NCBI GenBank assembly: GCA_963710135.1
Contig: CAVPYY010000002.1
Span: 186,001 to 250,000 of the forward strand
Direction: 5' to 3'
DNA: 64,000 nucleotides
DNA from: SG8-30 sp963710135
GTDB taxonomy: Bacteria > Pseudomonadota > Gammaproteobacteria > Steroidobacterales > Steroidobacteraceae
The notes under the pieces are model-generated. The model had not been told where the DNA came from. It made no database searches and saw only the letters and a program-made list of their open reading frames with translations. A program made the position numbers and the translations under genes. Each line of letters opens with the position of its first letter. The stretch's first letter is position 1. Positions 45,066 to 56,927 of the stretch are shown here, in pieces.

Positions 45066-47677
45066 TCAAAGCTTCGACTTCAACTCGTACAGCAGCGCCA
45101 GCGCCTCGCGCGGCGTCAGCAGATCGGGATCGGTGCCGGCCAGGAGCTCCAGGGCTGCGCTGGGCTGCGCGGCGGGCCTCAGCTCCAGATCGCTTTGGGC
45201 GACGGGGTTCGCCGGCTCATCCGTTCCGCCGGAAGGTCTCTTCGCGCCCTCCAGCTTCTCGAGATAGCGCCTGGCGCTCGCAATGACCTCCCGCGGTACG
45301 CCGGCGAGCTGTGCCACCTGCAGCCCGTAGCTCTGGCTCGCCGGCCCGGGCTTGACCGCGTGCAGGAACACCAGCGTATCGCCGTGCTCGGTCGCATCGA
45401 GGTGGACGTTCTCGACTTCCGGGATCTCCTCCGCCAGCGAGGTCAATTCGAAGTAGTGGGTCGCGAACAGCGTGAACGCCCGCACCCGCCGCGCGATGTG
45501 GCTGGCCGTCGCCCAGGCCAGCGACAGGCCATCGTAGGTGCTGGTGCCGCGGCCGATCTCGTCCATCAGCACCAGGCTGGAGTCGGTCGCGCTGTTGAGG
45601 ATCAGCGCCGTCTCGGTCATCTCCACCATGAACGTCGACCGGCCCCCGGCGAGGTCGTCGGAGGCACCGATGCGGGTGAAGACCCGGTCGATGGGGCCGA
45701 TGGTGGCCGCGCGGGCCGGCACATAGCTCCCCATGCACGCCAGGACGACGATGAGCGCGGTCTGGCGCATGTAGGTCGACTTGCCGCCCATGTTCGGCCC
45801 GGTGATCACCAGCATGCGCCGTGCATCGTCGAGATCGATGTCGTTGGGCACGAACGGCGTGTCCAGGGCGCCCTCGACGACGGGATGTCGCCCGGCTTCG
45901 ATCGCCAGCCGCGGCTCGTCGGTGAGCTGCGGGCGCGTGTAATCGAGCGTCACGGCACGCTCGGCCAGGTTGGCGAGCACGTCGACGGTCATCAAGCCAC
46001 CAGCCGCTCGCTTGAGCTCGACCAGCGCATCGGTCAGCTGGTCGAGCAGCTGGTCGAACAACTCGCGCTCGCGCTGCAGCGCGCGGTCGCGCGCGCCGAG
46101 CACCCGGTCCTCGAACTGCTTCAGTTCCGGCGTGATGAAGCGCTCGGCGCTCTTGACCGTCTGGCGCCGGTGATACTCGGGCGGAACCTGGGCGGCCTGG
46201 CTGCGCGGGATCTCGATGAAGAATCCCTGCACCCGGTTGTAGCCCATCTTCAGGCTGGCGAGTCCGGTGCGTTTGCGCTCGCTGGTCCTCGAAGCGCAGC
46301 AGCCACGCGTCGGTGTCCGTCGAGAGGGTTCGCAGTTCGTCGAGCTCGGGATCGTAGCCCGCGGCGATCACGCCGCCCTCGCGCAGCAGATGCGGTGGTG
46401 ACTCGACGACGGCGCGCGCGAGCAGGCCATGCAGGTCGGTGCGGATCGACAGCGCATCCCGCGCCTCGTCGATGAGCGGCGAGTCGAGCCCGGCCATGAC
46501 GCGTCGCAGGGCGGGCAGTGCGCCGAGCGCGTCGCGCAGGGCGGCGAGGTCGCGCGGGCGCGCGCTGCGCAGCGCAACGCGCGCGATGATCCGCTCCACG
46601 TCGCCGATGCCGCGCAGCACGTCGTGCAGGGGCTCCGTCTTGCCCGCATCGATCAGCGTGCCGATGGCGTGATAACGCCGCTCCAGCATGGCGCGCTCGC
46701 GCAGCGGCCGGCGCATCCAGCGGCGCAACTCGCGCCCGCCCATTGCGGTGGCGGTCCGGTCGAGCACGCCGGCCAGCGTGGCCGCGGCATTGCCCGACAG
46801 GCTATCGTCGAGTTCGAGGTTGCGACGGGTCGCGGCATCGAGCAGCAGCGCCGCGTCGCGCGTCTCGGTCGTGAGTCCGGTCAGGTGGGGCAGGGCCGAG
46901 CGCTGCGTCTCGCGCACGTAGGCGAGCAGCGCGCCGGCCGCGCGCACGGCGCTCCCGAGCGTCTCGCAGCCGAAGCCCGCCAGGTCGCGCACGCCGAACT
47001 GCCCGGTCAGCTGCCGGCGTGCCGCGTCCAGTTCGAACTGCCAGGGCGGTCGTTCGCGCACCGCGCTCGCGTCGAGCCCGAGCGCTGCCGCGGGAAAATT
47101 CTCGGCGACCAGCAGCTCCGCCGGCCGCAACCGTGCCAGCTCCGCGGCCAGCGCCTCGCGGCCCGCGTCCTCGAGGACGCTGAAGCGCCCGCCGCTCAGG
47201 TCGAGCCAGGCGAGGCCGAAGGCGTCCCCGTCCGCCGCGAGGGCCGCGACCAGGGTCTCGCGGCGTTCCTCGAGCAGCGCCTCGTCGGTGAGCGTGCCGG
47301 GCGTCACCACGCGCACGACGGCGCGCTCGACCGGCCCCTTGCCCTTGCCCACTTCGCCGACCTGCTCGCAGATCGCGACCGACTCGCCCAGGCGCACCAG
47401 CCGCGCCAGATAGGTGTCCAGCTTGTCCACCGGCACGCCCGCCATGGGGATGGGCGCGCCGCCGGACTCGCCGCGCTGGGTGAGCACGATGTCGAGCAGC
47501 TTCGCGGCCCGCCGCGCGTCGTCGTAGAACAGCTCGTAGAAATCGCCCATGCGATACAGCAGCAGCACGTCCGGGTGCCCGGCCTTGATGCCGCAGGTAC
47601 TGCTGCATCATCGGCGTGTGCGCGGCGCCCTCATCGAACAGTGGCTTGGTCGCGCCGGCAGGAGACTTGCGGGCCAT
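45066..47677 (-). CDS. mutS: DNA mismatch repair protein MutS, with two frameshifts
   Basis: Mismatch recognition ATPase. The N-terminus from ATG 47677 reads to HTPMMQQYLR and breaks near 47592. The next frame carries AGHPDVLLLYRMGDFYELFYDDA (mismatch-binding FYE) through the core to DAWLLRFEDQ, and breaks near 46281. The last frame has GLASLKMGYNRVQGFFIEI, Walker A ITGPNMGGKSTYMRQ, VLMDEIGRGTSTYDG and FATHYFELT. Both breaks are explained by one extra base each. The 2612-base span minus two gives 869 residues, a normal MutS. Either assembly errors or a true mutator allele. Confidence 0.88.
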
Positions 47678-47691
47678 GGCGGCAGCCGTGG

Positions 47692-48648
47692 TCAGGCGAA
47701 GGCCGACGGCAGCGCGACGGCCGCGCGATACTCGCGCACCAGCCGCTCGACGAGCTCGGCAACCGTCGGCACGTCGTGAATGGTTCCAACGCCGTGACCG
47801 GCCGACCAGATGTCCTTCCACGCGCGTGCGCCGACCTTGGCGGGATCGAACAGGTCCTTGGACGGGCCGGCGCCGGCTCCGAGGGCGTCCGGGTCGAGGC
47901 CGCTCTGCACGATGCTGCCGCGCAGGTAGTTGGCGTTGATGCCGCTGAACACGGGTGTGTAGACGATGTCCGCCGCGCGGGACTCGACCATCATGGTCTT
48001 CTGTGTGTCCGGGACATGCGCCTCGCGGGTGGCGATGAAGCGCGTGCCCATGTAACCAAAGTCGGCGCCCATGATTTCTGCCGCGCGCAGCGCGCTGCCG
48101 CTCGACATCGCGCCGGAGAGCACCAGCGGTCCGTCGAAGAACTCGCGCACCTCCGCGACCAGCGCAAAGGGCGAGAGCGTGCCCGCGTGCCCCCCGGCGC
48201 CCGCGCAGACCAGGATCAGCCCGTCGACCCCGCACTCCAGCGCCTTCTTCGCGTGCTTGATGGAGATGACGTCGTGGAAGACCAGCCCGCCGTAGCCGTG
48301 CACCGTGTCGCACACCCGGTCCGGCTTGCCGACGGAGGTGATGACCAGCGGCACCCGATGCGCCGCGGCGAGGCGCAGGTCGTCGTCACGGCGCGTGTTC
48401 GACGGGTGCAGGATCAGGTTCATGCCGAAAGGCGCGATGCGCCGGCCTGCCTCCGGCGCCGTGGCCTCGGCAATGCGGGCCAGCCATTCGTCGAGCGTCT
48501 CGAGCGTGCGCGCGTTCAGCGACGGAAAGGTGCCCAGCACGCCCGCCCGGCACTGCGCGATCACCAGTTCCGGGTAGCTCGCAATGAACATGGGTGCGCC
48601 GATGAGCGGCAGCACGAGGCGGTCCTGGAATACGCTGGGAATGGGCAT
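47692..48648 (-). CDS. Nitronate monooxygenase family flavoprotein
   Basis: FMN-dependent TIM-barrel enzyme of the NMO/2-nitropropane dioxygenase family, which oxidises toxic alkyl nitronates. In the 318-residue product, LVLPLIGAPMFIASYPELVIAQCRAGVLGTFP is the N-terminal FMN site, and DGLILVCAGAGGHAGTLSP has the catalytic-type His and Gly-rich loop. LSGAMSSGSALRAAEIMGADFGYMGTRFIATREA binds phosphate. It lies 14 bases upstream of mutS on the same strand and probably shares its transcript. Substrate unknown. Confidence 0.9.
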   Translation of the reverse strand: MPIPSVFQDRLVLPLIGAPMFIASYPELVIAQCRAGVLGTFPSLNARTLETLDEWLARIAEATAPEAGRRIAPFGMNLILHPSNTRRDDDLRLAAAHRVPLVITSVGKPDRVCDTVHGYGGLVFHDVISIKHAKKALECGVDGLILVCAGAGGHAGTLSPFALVAEVREFFDGPLVLSGAMSSGSALRAAEIMGADFGYMGTRFIATREAHVPDTQKTMMVESRAADIVYTPVFSGINANYLRGSIVQSGLDPDALGAGAGPSKDLFDPAKVGARAWKDIWSAGHGVGTIHDVPTVAELVERLVREYRAAVALPSAFA

Positions 48649-48782
48649 CGACGTCCTTCACGGTGCAGCCGGCAGGGCCGCTGCTGGAAACCATCAGTTT
48701 AACAAGGGGTCGAAGCCGCGGTACGGCTGTGCCTGCGCTAGACTTCCTCGAGCAGCGCGCGGTACACGCTGCGGAGGTCAAG

Positions 48783-49556
48783 ATGGGTATCCGTTACGAA
48801 GTGGACGACGGCGTCGCCACGCTGCTGATCGACCGTCCCGAGAAGAAGAATGCGCTGACCCAGGCGATGTACTCCCGCCTGGCGGAGGGTCTCGCGGCGG
48901 CGGCGGCCGACGACTCGGTTCGCGCCCTGCTGATCACCGGTCATCCCGGCGTCTTCACCGCGGGTAACGACCTCCACGACTTCCTCGGCCAGGGCGAGCT
49001 GACCGAGGACGCCCCGGTTTTCGCTTTCATGCGGGCCCTGGCGGGCTTCGAGAAACCAGTCGTCGCCGCGGTGACGGGCCACGCCGTGGGCATCGGCGTC
49101 ACCCTGCTGCTGCACTGCGACCTGGTCTACGTCGCGGCCGGCGCCAGGCTGTCGCTGCCATTCGTGAGCCTGGGCCTGGTGCCGGAGTTCGCCTCGAGCC
49201 TGCTCCTGCCACAGCGTCTCGGGCACGCCCGCGCGGCGGAGCTGTTGCTGCTCGGCAAGCCGTTCACCGCCGAGGAGGCGGTCGCGATGGGGCTCGCCAA
49301 CGACGTCGTGGCGCCGGAGCAGGTCGCGGCCTTCGCCCGGGAAATCGCTGCGCGTTTCAACGAGCTGCCGCCTGACGGCGTGCGCGAAAGCAAGCGGCTG
49401 ATGAAGTCGGCGCAGGCGCAGCAGGTGCAGCAGACCATTGCGGCCGAGGGCGCCGTCTTCGGCGCGCGACTTGGTGGCGCGGAAGTGCGCGAAGCGGTCG
49501 CCGCATTCTTCGAGAAGCGCCCGCCGGACTTCGCCTCCCTGCGCCGGACGGGTTGA
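48783..49556 (+). CDS. Enoyl-CoA hydratase/isomerase family protein
   Basis: Crotonase-fold enzyme, probably in fatty acid or acyl-CoA breakdown. I chose the ATG at 48783 because GGAGG lies five bases upstream; the open frame extends 40 codons further without similarity. In the 257-residue product, NDLHDF and the oxyanion segments LITGHPGVFTAGND and VTGHAVGIGVTLLLHCDLVY are visible, as is PFVSLGLVPEFASSLLLPQRLG. The position of the second hydratase glutamate is taken by PEFASS, as in delta3-delta2 isomerase-like members, so isomerase activity is possible. Confidence 0.88.
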   Translation: MGIRYEVDDGVATLLIDRPEKKNALTQAMYSRLAEGLAAAAADDSVRALLITGHPGVFTAGNDLHDFLGQGELTEDAPVFAFMRALAGFEKPVVAAVTGHAVGIGVTLLLHCDLVYVAAGARLSLPFVSLGLVPEFASSLLLPQRLGHARAAELLLLGKPFTAEEAVAMGLANDVVAPEQVAAFAREIAARFNELPPDGVRESKRLMKSAQAQQVQQTIAAEGAVFGARLGGAEVREAVAAFFEKRPPDFASLRRTG

Positions 49557-49559
49557 GCG

Positions 49560-50060
49560 ATGTCGATTCCCACGGACGCCGTCCTGGCCCGGCTCGTGGG
49601 CCGGGTGGCCCGCCGGGTGCTGGCCGCCGGCGGCACGCTGGCGACGGCGGAATCCTGCACCGGCGGCTACCTCGCCAAGGTGATCACCGACCGTCCCGGC
49701 AGCTCCGCCTGGTTCGAGCGGGGCTGGGTGACCTACAGTAACCGCGCCAAGCGCCAGGACCTGAAGGTGCCGGCCGGCACGCTGAAGCGCCACGGCGCCG
49801 TCAGCGAACCGGCGGCGCTGGCCATGGCGCGCGGTGCCCTGGCGGCCGCGCGAGCGCGGCTCGCGGTCGCCGTCACCGGCATCGCTGGCCCGGACGGCGG
49901 CCTGCCGGACAAGCCGGTCGGCACCGTCTGGATCGCCTGGGCACGTCGTGGCGGGTCTGGCACCGAAGTCCAGGCCCGCCGCTTCCAGTTCCGGGGGTCG
50001 CGGGATGCGATCCGCCGGCGCACCGTGGCGGCGGCGCTCGAAGGCCTGCTGGCGGAATGA
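49560..50060 (+). CDS. pncC: Nicotinamide-nucleotide amidohydrolase (CinA C-terminal domain)
   Basis: Hydrolyses NMN to NaMN, recycling the NMN released by NAD-dependent DNA ligase. The 166-residue product is the stand-alone CinA C-domain: TLATAESCTGGYLAKVITDRPGSSAWFERGWVTYSN with the conserved Ser and Cys, GAVSEPAALAMARGAL, and AVTGIAGPDGGLPDKPVGTVWIAW. It starts three bases after the hydratase stop and overlaps thpR by ATGA. pncC is found just upstream of recA in many gammaproteobacteria. Confidence 0.95.
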   Translation: MSIPTDAVLARLVGRVARRVLAAGGTLATAESCTGGYLAKVITDRPGSSAWFERGWVTYSNRAKRQDLKVPAGTLKRHGAVSEPAALAMARGALAAARARLAVAVTGIAGPDGGLPDKPVGTVWIAWARRGGSGTEVQARRFQFRGSRDAIRRRTVAAALEGLLAE

Positions 50061-50599
50061 GCGCGGACCCGCAGGGCGTCCAGCGGCTGTTCTTCGCGTT
50101 CTGGCCCACCGACGCCACCCGGCAGGCGCTGCTCGCCGCCAGCCGCTCCGCGGTCCTGGCCTGCGGCGGGCGTCCGGTCGCGCCCGGCAACCTGCACGTG
50201 ACGCTCGCCTTCCTCGGCAATGTCGACCCCAGCCGCCTCGATGCCGTCCAGGATGCGGGCGCGCAGCTTGCAGGGCGGCCGCTGACGTTCGTGTTCGACC
50301 GGGTGATGTCCTGGCGCAAGCACGCTGTCCTGGTCGCGACAGCGGCCGATCCGGACGCGGCCGGGGCGGCCCTGGCCGCACGACTGTGGCGGCTCCTGGC
50401 GCCGCACGGCTTCGAGGCGGACCCCAGGCCCTACCGCCCGCACGTCACCCTGGCCCGAAAAGTCGCTACCAACGTATTGGAATCATTGCCCGAACCGGTC
50501 GTCTGGACGGTCCGGGAGATCGCCCTGGTGCGCTCGGAGTCGGCCCCGGCGGGGGTCCACTACCGCGTGCTGACCCGCTGGCCGCTGGCTGTACCCTGA
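50057..50599 (+). CDS. thpR: RNA 2',3'-cyclic phosphodiesterase (2H family)
   Basis: 2H phosphoesterase formerly called LigT; opens 2',3'-cyclic phosphates in RNA. The 180-residue product has both catalytic H-x-T motifs, HVTLAFLG near residues 47-54 and HVTLARK near 131-137. FFAFWPTDATRQAL is the usual N-terminal stretch. It is coupled to pncC by a four-base overlap and followed by 139 bases before recA. Confidence 0.93.
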   Translation: MSADPQGVQRLFFAFWPTDATRQALLAASRSAVLACGGRPVAPGNLHVTLAFLGNVDPSRLDAVQDAGAQLAGRPLTFVFDRVMSWRKHAVLVATAADPDAAGAALAARLWRLLAPHGFEADPRPYRPHVTLARKVATNVLESLPEPVVWTVREIALVRSESAPAGVHYRVLTRWPLAVP

Positions 50600-50738
50600 C
50601 CTGGGTCGCGTGTTGACCCACCCACGGTCGCAGAATCCCTGGCAAGCAGATTCGGCATCGTTGCGTCAGTTAGTCGCAGCACGGCGGCGGCCGATCGGAT
50701 GTGAAATAATCGCGAACTCCGCGAAGGGAAGGAATGCA

Positions 50739-51779
50739 ATGGAAGAGAATCGCAAGAAGGCGCTCACGGCGGCCCTGAGTCAGATCGAAAAGCAGTTCGG
50801 CAAGGGTTCGGTGATGCGCCTCGGCGACGGCACCACGCCGGCCGATATCGAAGTCATCTCCACCGGCTCGCTCGGCCTCGACGTCGCGCTCGGCGTCGGC
50901 GGCTTGCCGCGCGGCCGGGTGGTCGAGATCTTCGGGCCGGAATCCTCGGGCAAGACCACGCTCATGCTGTCGGCCATCGCGCAGTCGCAGAAGATGGGCG
51001 GTACCGCGGCGTTCGTCGACGCCGAGCACGCGCTGGACCCGGCCTATGCCGAGAAGCTGGGCGTGAACCTGCAGGACCTGCTGGTGTCGCAGCCGGACAC
51101 GGGCGAGCAGGCGCTGGAGATCACCGACATGCTGGTGCGTTCCGGTGCGGTCGATATCGTCGTGATCGACTCGGTGGCGGCGCTCACGCCCAAGGCCGAG
51201 ATCGAGGGCGAGATGGGCGAGATGCAGGTCGGCCTGCAGGCGCGCCTGATGTCGCAGGCGCTCAGGAAGCTTACCGGCAACATCAAGCGCTCCAACACCA
51301 CCGTGGTGTTCATCAACCAGATCCGCATGAAGATCGGCGTGATGTTCGGCAACCCCGAGACCACGACCGGCGGCAACGCGCTCAAGTTCTACTCCTCGGT
51401 CCGCCTCGATATCCGCCGCATCGGCGCGCTCAAGAACGGCGAGGAAGTGGTCGGCAACCAGACGCGCGTCAAGGTGGTCAAGAACAAGGTCGCGCCGCCG
51501 TTCCGTCAGGCCGAGTTCGAGATCCTCTACGGCCAGGGCATATCCCGCGAGGGCGAGCTGATCGACATGGGCGCCGCCAACGACCTGATCGAGAAGTCGG
51601 GGTCCTGGTACTCCTACAAGGGCACCCGGGTCGGCCAGGGCAAGGACAACGCGCGCCAGTACCTGAAGGACAACCCGGAGGTGGCTGACGAGATCGACGC
51701 GGCGTTGCGCGCCAAGCTCATGCCTTCGCGGCGGGCGGCGCCCAGCGCGGCGGCCGGTGGTGAGGCGGCGGACGCTTAA
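50739..51779 (+). CDS. recA: Recombinase RecA
   Basis: DNA strand exchange and LexA co-protease. I chose ATG 50739 (MEENRKKALTAALSQIEKQFGKGSVMRLG), preceded by AAGGAA; a frame running 43 codons further upstream is not conserved. In the 346-residue product the Walker A GPESSGKT is at 66-73. Walker B VDIVVIDSVAAL and the L1 and L2 loops (MGEMQVGLQARLMSQAL; FINQIRMKIGVMFGNPETTTGGNALKFYSSVRLDIRR) follow. No CTGT-N8-ACAG LexA box and no Xanthomonas-type TTAGTA-TACTAA box is visible upstream. Confidence 0.98.
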   Translation: MEENRKKALTAALSQIEKQFGKGSVMRLGDGTTPADIEVISTGSLGLDVALGVGGLPRGRVVEIFGPESSGKTTLMLSAIAQSQKMGGTAAFVDAEHALDPAYAEKLGVNLQDLLVSQPDTGEQALEITDMLVRSGAVDIVVIDSVAALTPKAEIEGEMGEMQVGLQARLMSQALRKLTGNIKRSNTTVVFINQIRMKIGVMFGNPETTTGGNALKFYSSVRLDIRRIGALKNGEEVVGNQTRVKVVKNKVAPPFRQAEFEILYGQGISREGELIDMGAANDLIEKSGSWYSYKGTRVGQGKDNARQYLKDNPEVADEIDAALRAKLMPSRRAAPSAAAGGEAADA

Positions 51780-52259
51780 GCCGCGCGGGGCCACGCCCCG
51801 GCTGCTTGACGAACCGTCGGCCGTGCGGCTTGCGGCGCTCAAGCTGCTCAACCGTCGCGACTACGCGGCGGGAGAGCTGGCCGCGAGCCTGGTCGAACGC
51901 GGCGCGCCGGCCGGCGTCGCCGGCGACGTCGTGGCGACACTGAGCGGCGAGCGGTTCGTCGACGACGCCCGCTTCGCGGAGCATTTCGTTGCGGCTCGCG
52001 CCGGGCGCGGGCAGGGTCCCCTGCGCATCGCCCAGGAGTTGCGCCAGCGCGGCGTGGCGGACCCGGTGGTGGCGACGGCGATCAATGCCGCGGACGCGGC
52101 TTGGGCGGAGCGGTGCGCGCAACTCAGGCGGCGGCGCTTCGGCGACCGGGTCCCGGCCGACCACGCCGAGCGGATGCGGCAGGCGCGGTTCCTGAGCTAC
52201 CGGGGCTTCAGCGGGGACCAGGTCCGCGCGGCGTTGGGAACGGACATCGGGCTGGAAGA

Positions 52260-52263
<4 letters not shown>
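51757..52263 (+). CDS. recX: Regulatory protein RecX
   Basis: Binds RecA filaments and limits recombination activity. The 168-residue product has RecX repeats: AALKLLNRRDYAAGELAASLVERGAPAGVAGDVVATLSGERFVDDARFAEHFVAARAGRGQGPLRIAQELRQRGVA and a C-terminal RQARFLSYRGFSGDQVRAAL. The start is one of two consecutive GTG codons (51757 or 51760), so the gene begins about 20 bases inside recA. Its stop overlaps the alaS ATG (ATGA). Confidence 0.93.
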
Positions 52264-54899
<2,636 letters not shown>

Positions 54900-54917
54900 C
54901 GGCTATCCTTCCGCTCC

Positions 54918-56168
54918 ATGCCCTTGCTGGTCCTCAAGTTCGGCGGCACGTCGGTCGGCTCGCCGGCGCGCATCCGCGCCGTGGCGGAGCAGGTGCACGC
55001 GCGACGCCGCGAGGGCAATGACGTGGCCGTCGTCGCCTCGGCGATGGGGGACTCGACCGATCGCCTGCTCGACCTGGCGCGCAGCCTGTGCGGGCAGCCC
55101 GCGGCGCGCGAACTCGATGCGCTGCTGGCGACCGGCGAAATGGTGTCCTGCTCGCTGCTGGCGATGGCGCTGGTCGAGCGCGGCTGCGCGGCGCGGTCCT
55201 ACAACGGCCTGCAGATTCCGCTACAGACCACCGCCCAGCACGGCCGGGCAAAGATCACCGGACTGGAAACAGGCGCCCTGCACGACGCGTTGCGCGCCGG
55301 CGTCGTGCCGGTGGTGACCGGCTTCCAGGGCCGGGCCCCGGACGGCTCCCTGACGACCATCGGGCGCGGCGGGTCGGACACGAGCGCAGTCGCCCTGGCG
55401 GTTGCGCTCGGCGCCGACGAGTGCCAGATACTCACCGATGTCGATGGGGTCTACACCGCTGACCCGCGCGTCGTGCCGGATGCGCGGCGCCTCGAGCGCA
55501 TCAGCTTCGAGGAGATGCTCGAGCTGGCCGGTCAGGGCTCGCGCGTGCTGCACCTGCGGGCCGTCGAGTTCGCGGCACGGTATGGAATCCGGCTGCGGGT
55601 GCTGTCGAGTTTCAAGCCGGGACCCGGAACACTGATCACCAACGAGGATGCGGCCATGGAATCGCCACTGGTCTCCGGTATCGCTTTCAGCCGGGACGAG
55701 GCGCTGTTGACGGTCAGCGGGCTGCCCGACCAGCCGGGCGTGGCGCATGCGCTGCTGCGCCCGCTGGCGGATGCCGGCATCGAGGTCGACATGATCGTCG
55801 TGAACGCGCCGCGGCAGGGTTGCGTGGACCTCAGCTTCACCGTCGCGCGCGCGGATCATGCCGCTGCCGTGGCGGCCGCGGGATCTGCGCTCACGCGATT
55901 CGCCGGCGCCACGCTGGCCACCGACGCGCGCCTCGCCAAGCTGGCTGTGGTGGGTCTCGGCATGCGCTCGCACGCCGGTGTGGCCGCGACGCTGTTCGAC
56001 ACGCTGGGTGCGGAGCAGATCAATGTCCGCCTGGTGTCGACTTCCGAGATCAAGATCAGCGTGCTGATCGCTGAATCGGAACTCGAGCGCGGGGTCAGGG
56101 CGCTGCACGCCGCCTACGGCCTCGGGGCGCCCGCGGCACCCGCGGTGTCGGGGGCATTGCCGGACTAG
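54918..56168 (+). CDS. lysC: Aspartate kinase LysC
   Basis: First enzyme of the aspartate pathway (lysine, threonine, methionine, diaminopimelate). The 416-residue product is a monofunctional enzyme. The kinase domain has LVLKFGGTSVG, TGFQGRAPDGSLTTIGRGGSDTSAVALA and TDVDGVYTADPRVVPDARRL. It is followed by two ACT domains (from about residue 265: VSGLPDQPGVAHALLRPLADAGI and VVGLGMRSHAGVAATLFDTLG) for feedback control. The alaS-lysC-csrA order is also seen in Pseudomonas. Confidence 0.95.
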   Translation: MPLLVLKFGGTSVGSPARIRAVAEQVHARRREGNDVAVVASAMGDSTDRLLDLARSLCGQPAARELDALLATGEMVSCSLLAMALVERGCAARSYNGLQIPLQTTAQHGRAKITGLETGALHDALRAGVVPVVTGFQGRAPDGSLTTIGRGGSDTSAVALAVALGADECQILTDVDGVYTADPRVVPDARRLERISFEEMLELAGQGSRVLHLRAVEFAARYGIRLRVLSSFKPGPGTLITNEDAAMESPLVSGIAFSRDEALLTVSGLPDQPGVAHALLRPLADAGIEVDMIVVNAPRQGCVDLSFTVARADHAAAVAAAGSALTRFAGATLATDARLAKLAVVGLGMRSHAGVAATLFDTLGAEQINVRLVSTSEIKISVLIAESELERGVRALHAAYGLGAPAAPAVSGALPD

Positions 56169-56246
56169 CCCCCTGATTCCCATCGATATTCTCTCGGCAG
56201 GAGCCCGGATGGTGGGTTTCGGCGCAGCAGCGATCCGCCCAACTAC

Positions 56247-56275
56247 TTGTTTAAAATCGAGAAAATTCGTAGATT
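56247..56275 (+). promoter_or_regulatory. Candidate csrA promoter
   Basis: TTGTTT (56247-56252), exactly 17 bases, then TAGATT (56270-56275), in an AT-rich patch that stands out in the 212-base lysC-csrA gap. The predicted leader is about 100 bases long and contains several GGA triplets, the core of CsrA-binding sites, including one just before the start codon region. Self-regulation is possible but inferred. Confidence 0.5.
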
Positions 56276-56380
56276 CCAGACAAGTGGATTAGGGGAATTC
56301 CTTAGAGAGTTCGTCCGATCTGGCTCATAGCATCTGACGGAGCCTAAACAGTCAGCGGTCGTGCTGCGGGAAGAACAGGG

Positions 56381-56602
56381 ATGCTCATACTCACCAGGCG
56401 CGTTGGCGAAACCCTGATGATCGGGGACGAAGTGACGGTGACCGTCCTCGGGGTGAAGGGCAACCAGGTTCGCCTGGGTGTGGAGGCGCCACGCAACGTG
56501 AGCGTCCACCGCGAGGAGATTTACGAGCGCATCCGCTCCGAGCAGGGCGGTGACGCGCCGGCCGATGACCAGCCGGACTTGAAGGCCTCCGCCCTCGGCT
56601 GA
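56381..56602 (+). CDS. csrA: Carbon storage regulator CsrA (RsmA)
   Basis: Small dimeric RNA-binding protein that represses or activates translation by binding GGA motifs near ribosome-binding sites. The 73-residue product starts with MLILTRRVGETLMIGDEVTVTVLGVKGNQVRLGVEAP, the invariant family core. Leu4 and Arg44 region residues involved in RNA binding (RRVGE; VHREEIYERI) are present, and an acidic variable tail follows. It is followed by tRNA-Ser and tRNA-Arg genes, as in E. coli and Xanthomonas. Confidence 0.97.
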   Translation: MLILTRRVGETLMIGDEVTVTVLGVKGNQVRLGVEAPRNVSVHREEIYERIRSEQGGDAPADDQPDLKASALG

Positions 56603-56687
56603 GGGCCGCTCCCACCAGCGCCCTTTACCGGTCGGAGACCGGTCAGTATCATTTGCGGCCCTTCCGGGAAGCCGGGGGATTGAACCC

Positions 56688-56778
56688 GGAGAGATGGCCG
56701 AGTGGTCGAAGGCGCTCCCCTGCTAAGGGAGTATGGGCCAAAAGCTCATCGAGGGTTCGAATCCCTCTCTCTCCGCCA
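56688..56778 (+). tRNA. tRNA-Ser (GCU)
   Basis: A 91-base class II tRNA. Acceptor GGAGAGA (56688-56694) pairs with TCTCTCC (56768-56774), followed by discriminator G and an encoded CCA. The anticodon stem CTCCC/GGGAG holds the loop CTGCTAA with anticodon GCT at 56722-56724, reading AGC/AGU. A long variable arm and a GGTTCGAATCC T arm are present. Confidence 0.97.
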
Positions 56779-56796
56779 GTCGATGATCGAGGAAAT

Positions 56797-56873
56797 GCGC
56801 CCGTAGCTCAGTTGGATAGAGTGCATGGCTACGAACCATGAGGTCGGGAGTTCGAATCTCTCCGGGCGCGCCA
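56797..56873 (+). tRNA. tRNA-Arg (ACG)
   Basis: A 77-base tRNA. Acceptor GCGCCCG (56797-56803) pairs with CGGGCGC (56863-56869), then discriminator G and encoded CCA. The anticodon stem CATGG/CCATG holds CTACGAA with anticodon ACG at 56831-56833; A34 would be edited to inosine by TadA. It lies 18 bases after tRNA-Ser and is probably cotranscribed with it. Confidence 0.97.
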
Positions 56874-56882
56874 ATGAACGGG

Positions 56883-56910
56883 AAAAGGGTCCTCGAAGGA
56901 CCCTTTTTTC
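56883..56910. terminator. Bidirectional rho-independent terminator
   Basis: AAAAGGGTCCT-CGA-AGGACCCTTTTTT has a 10-bp stem with a 3-base loop, followed by T6 on the plus strand and TTTT on the minus strand. It ends the csrA/tRNA transcript and the convergent DUF937 transcript. Confidence 0.92.
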
Positions 56911-56927
56911 TTGCCTGGCGGCCCGCC

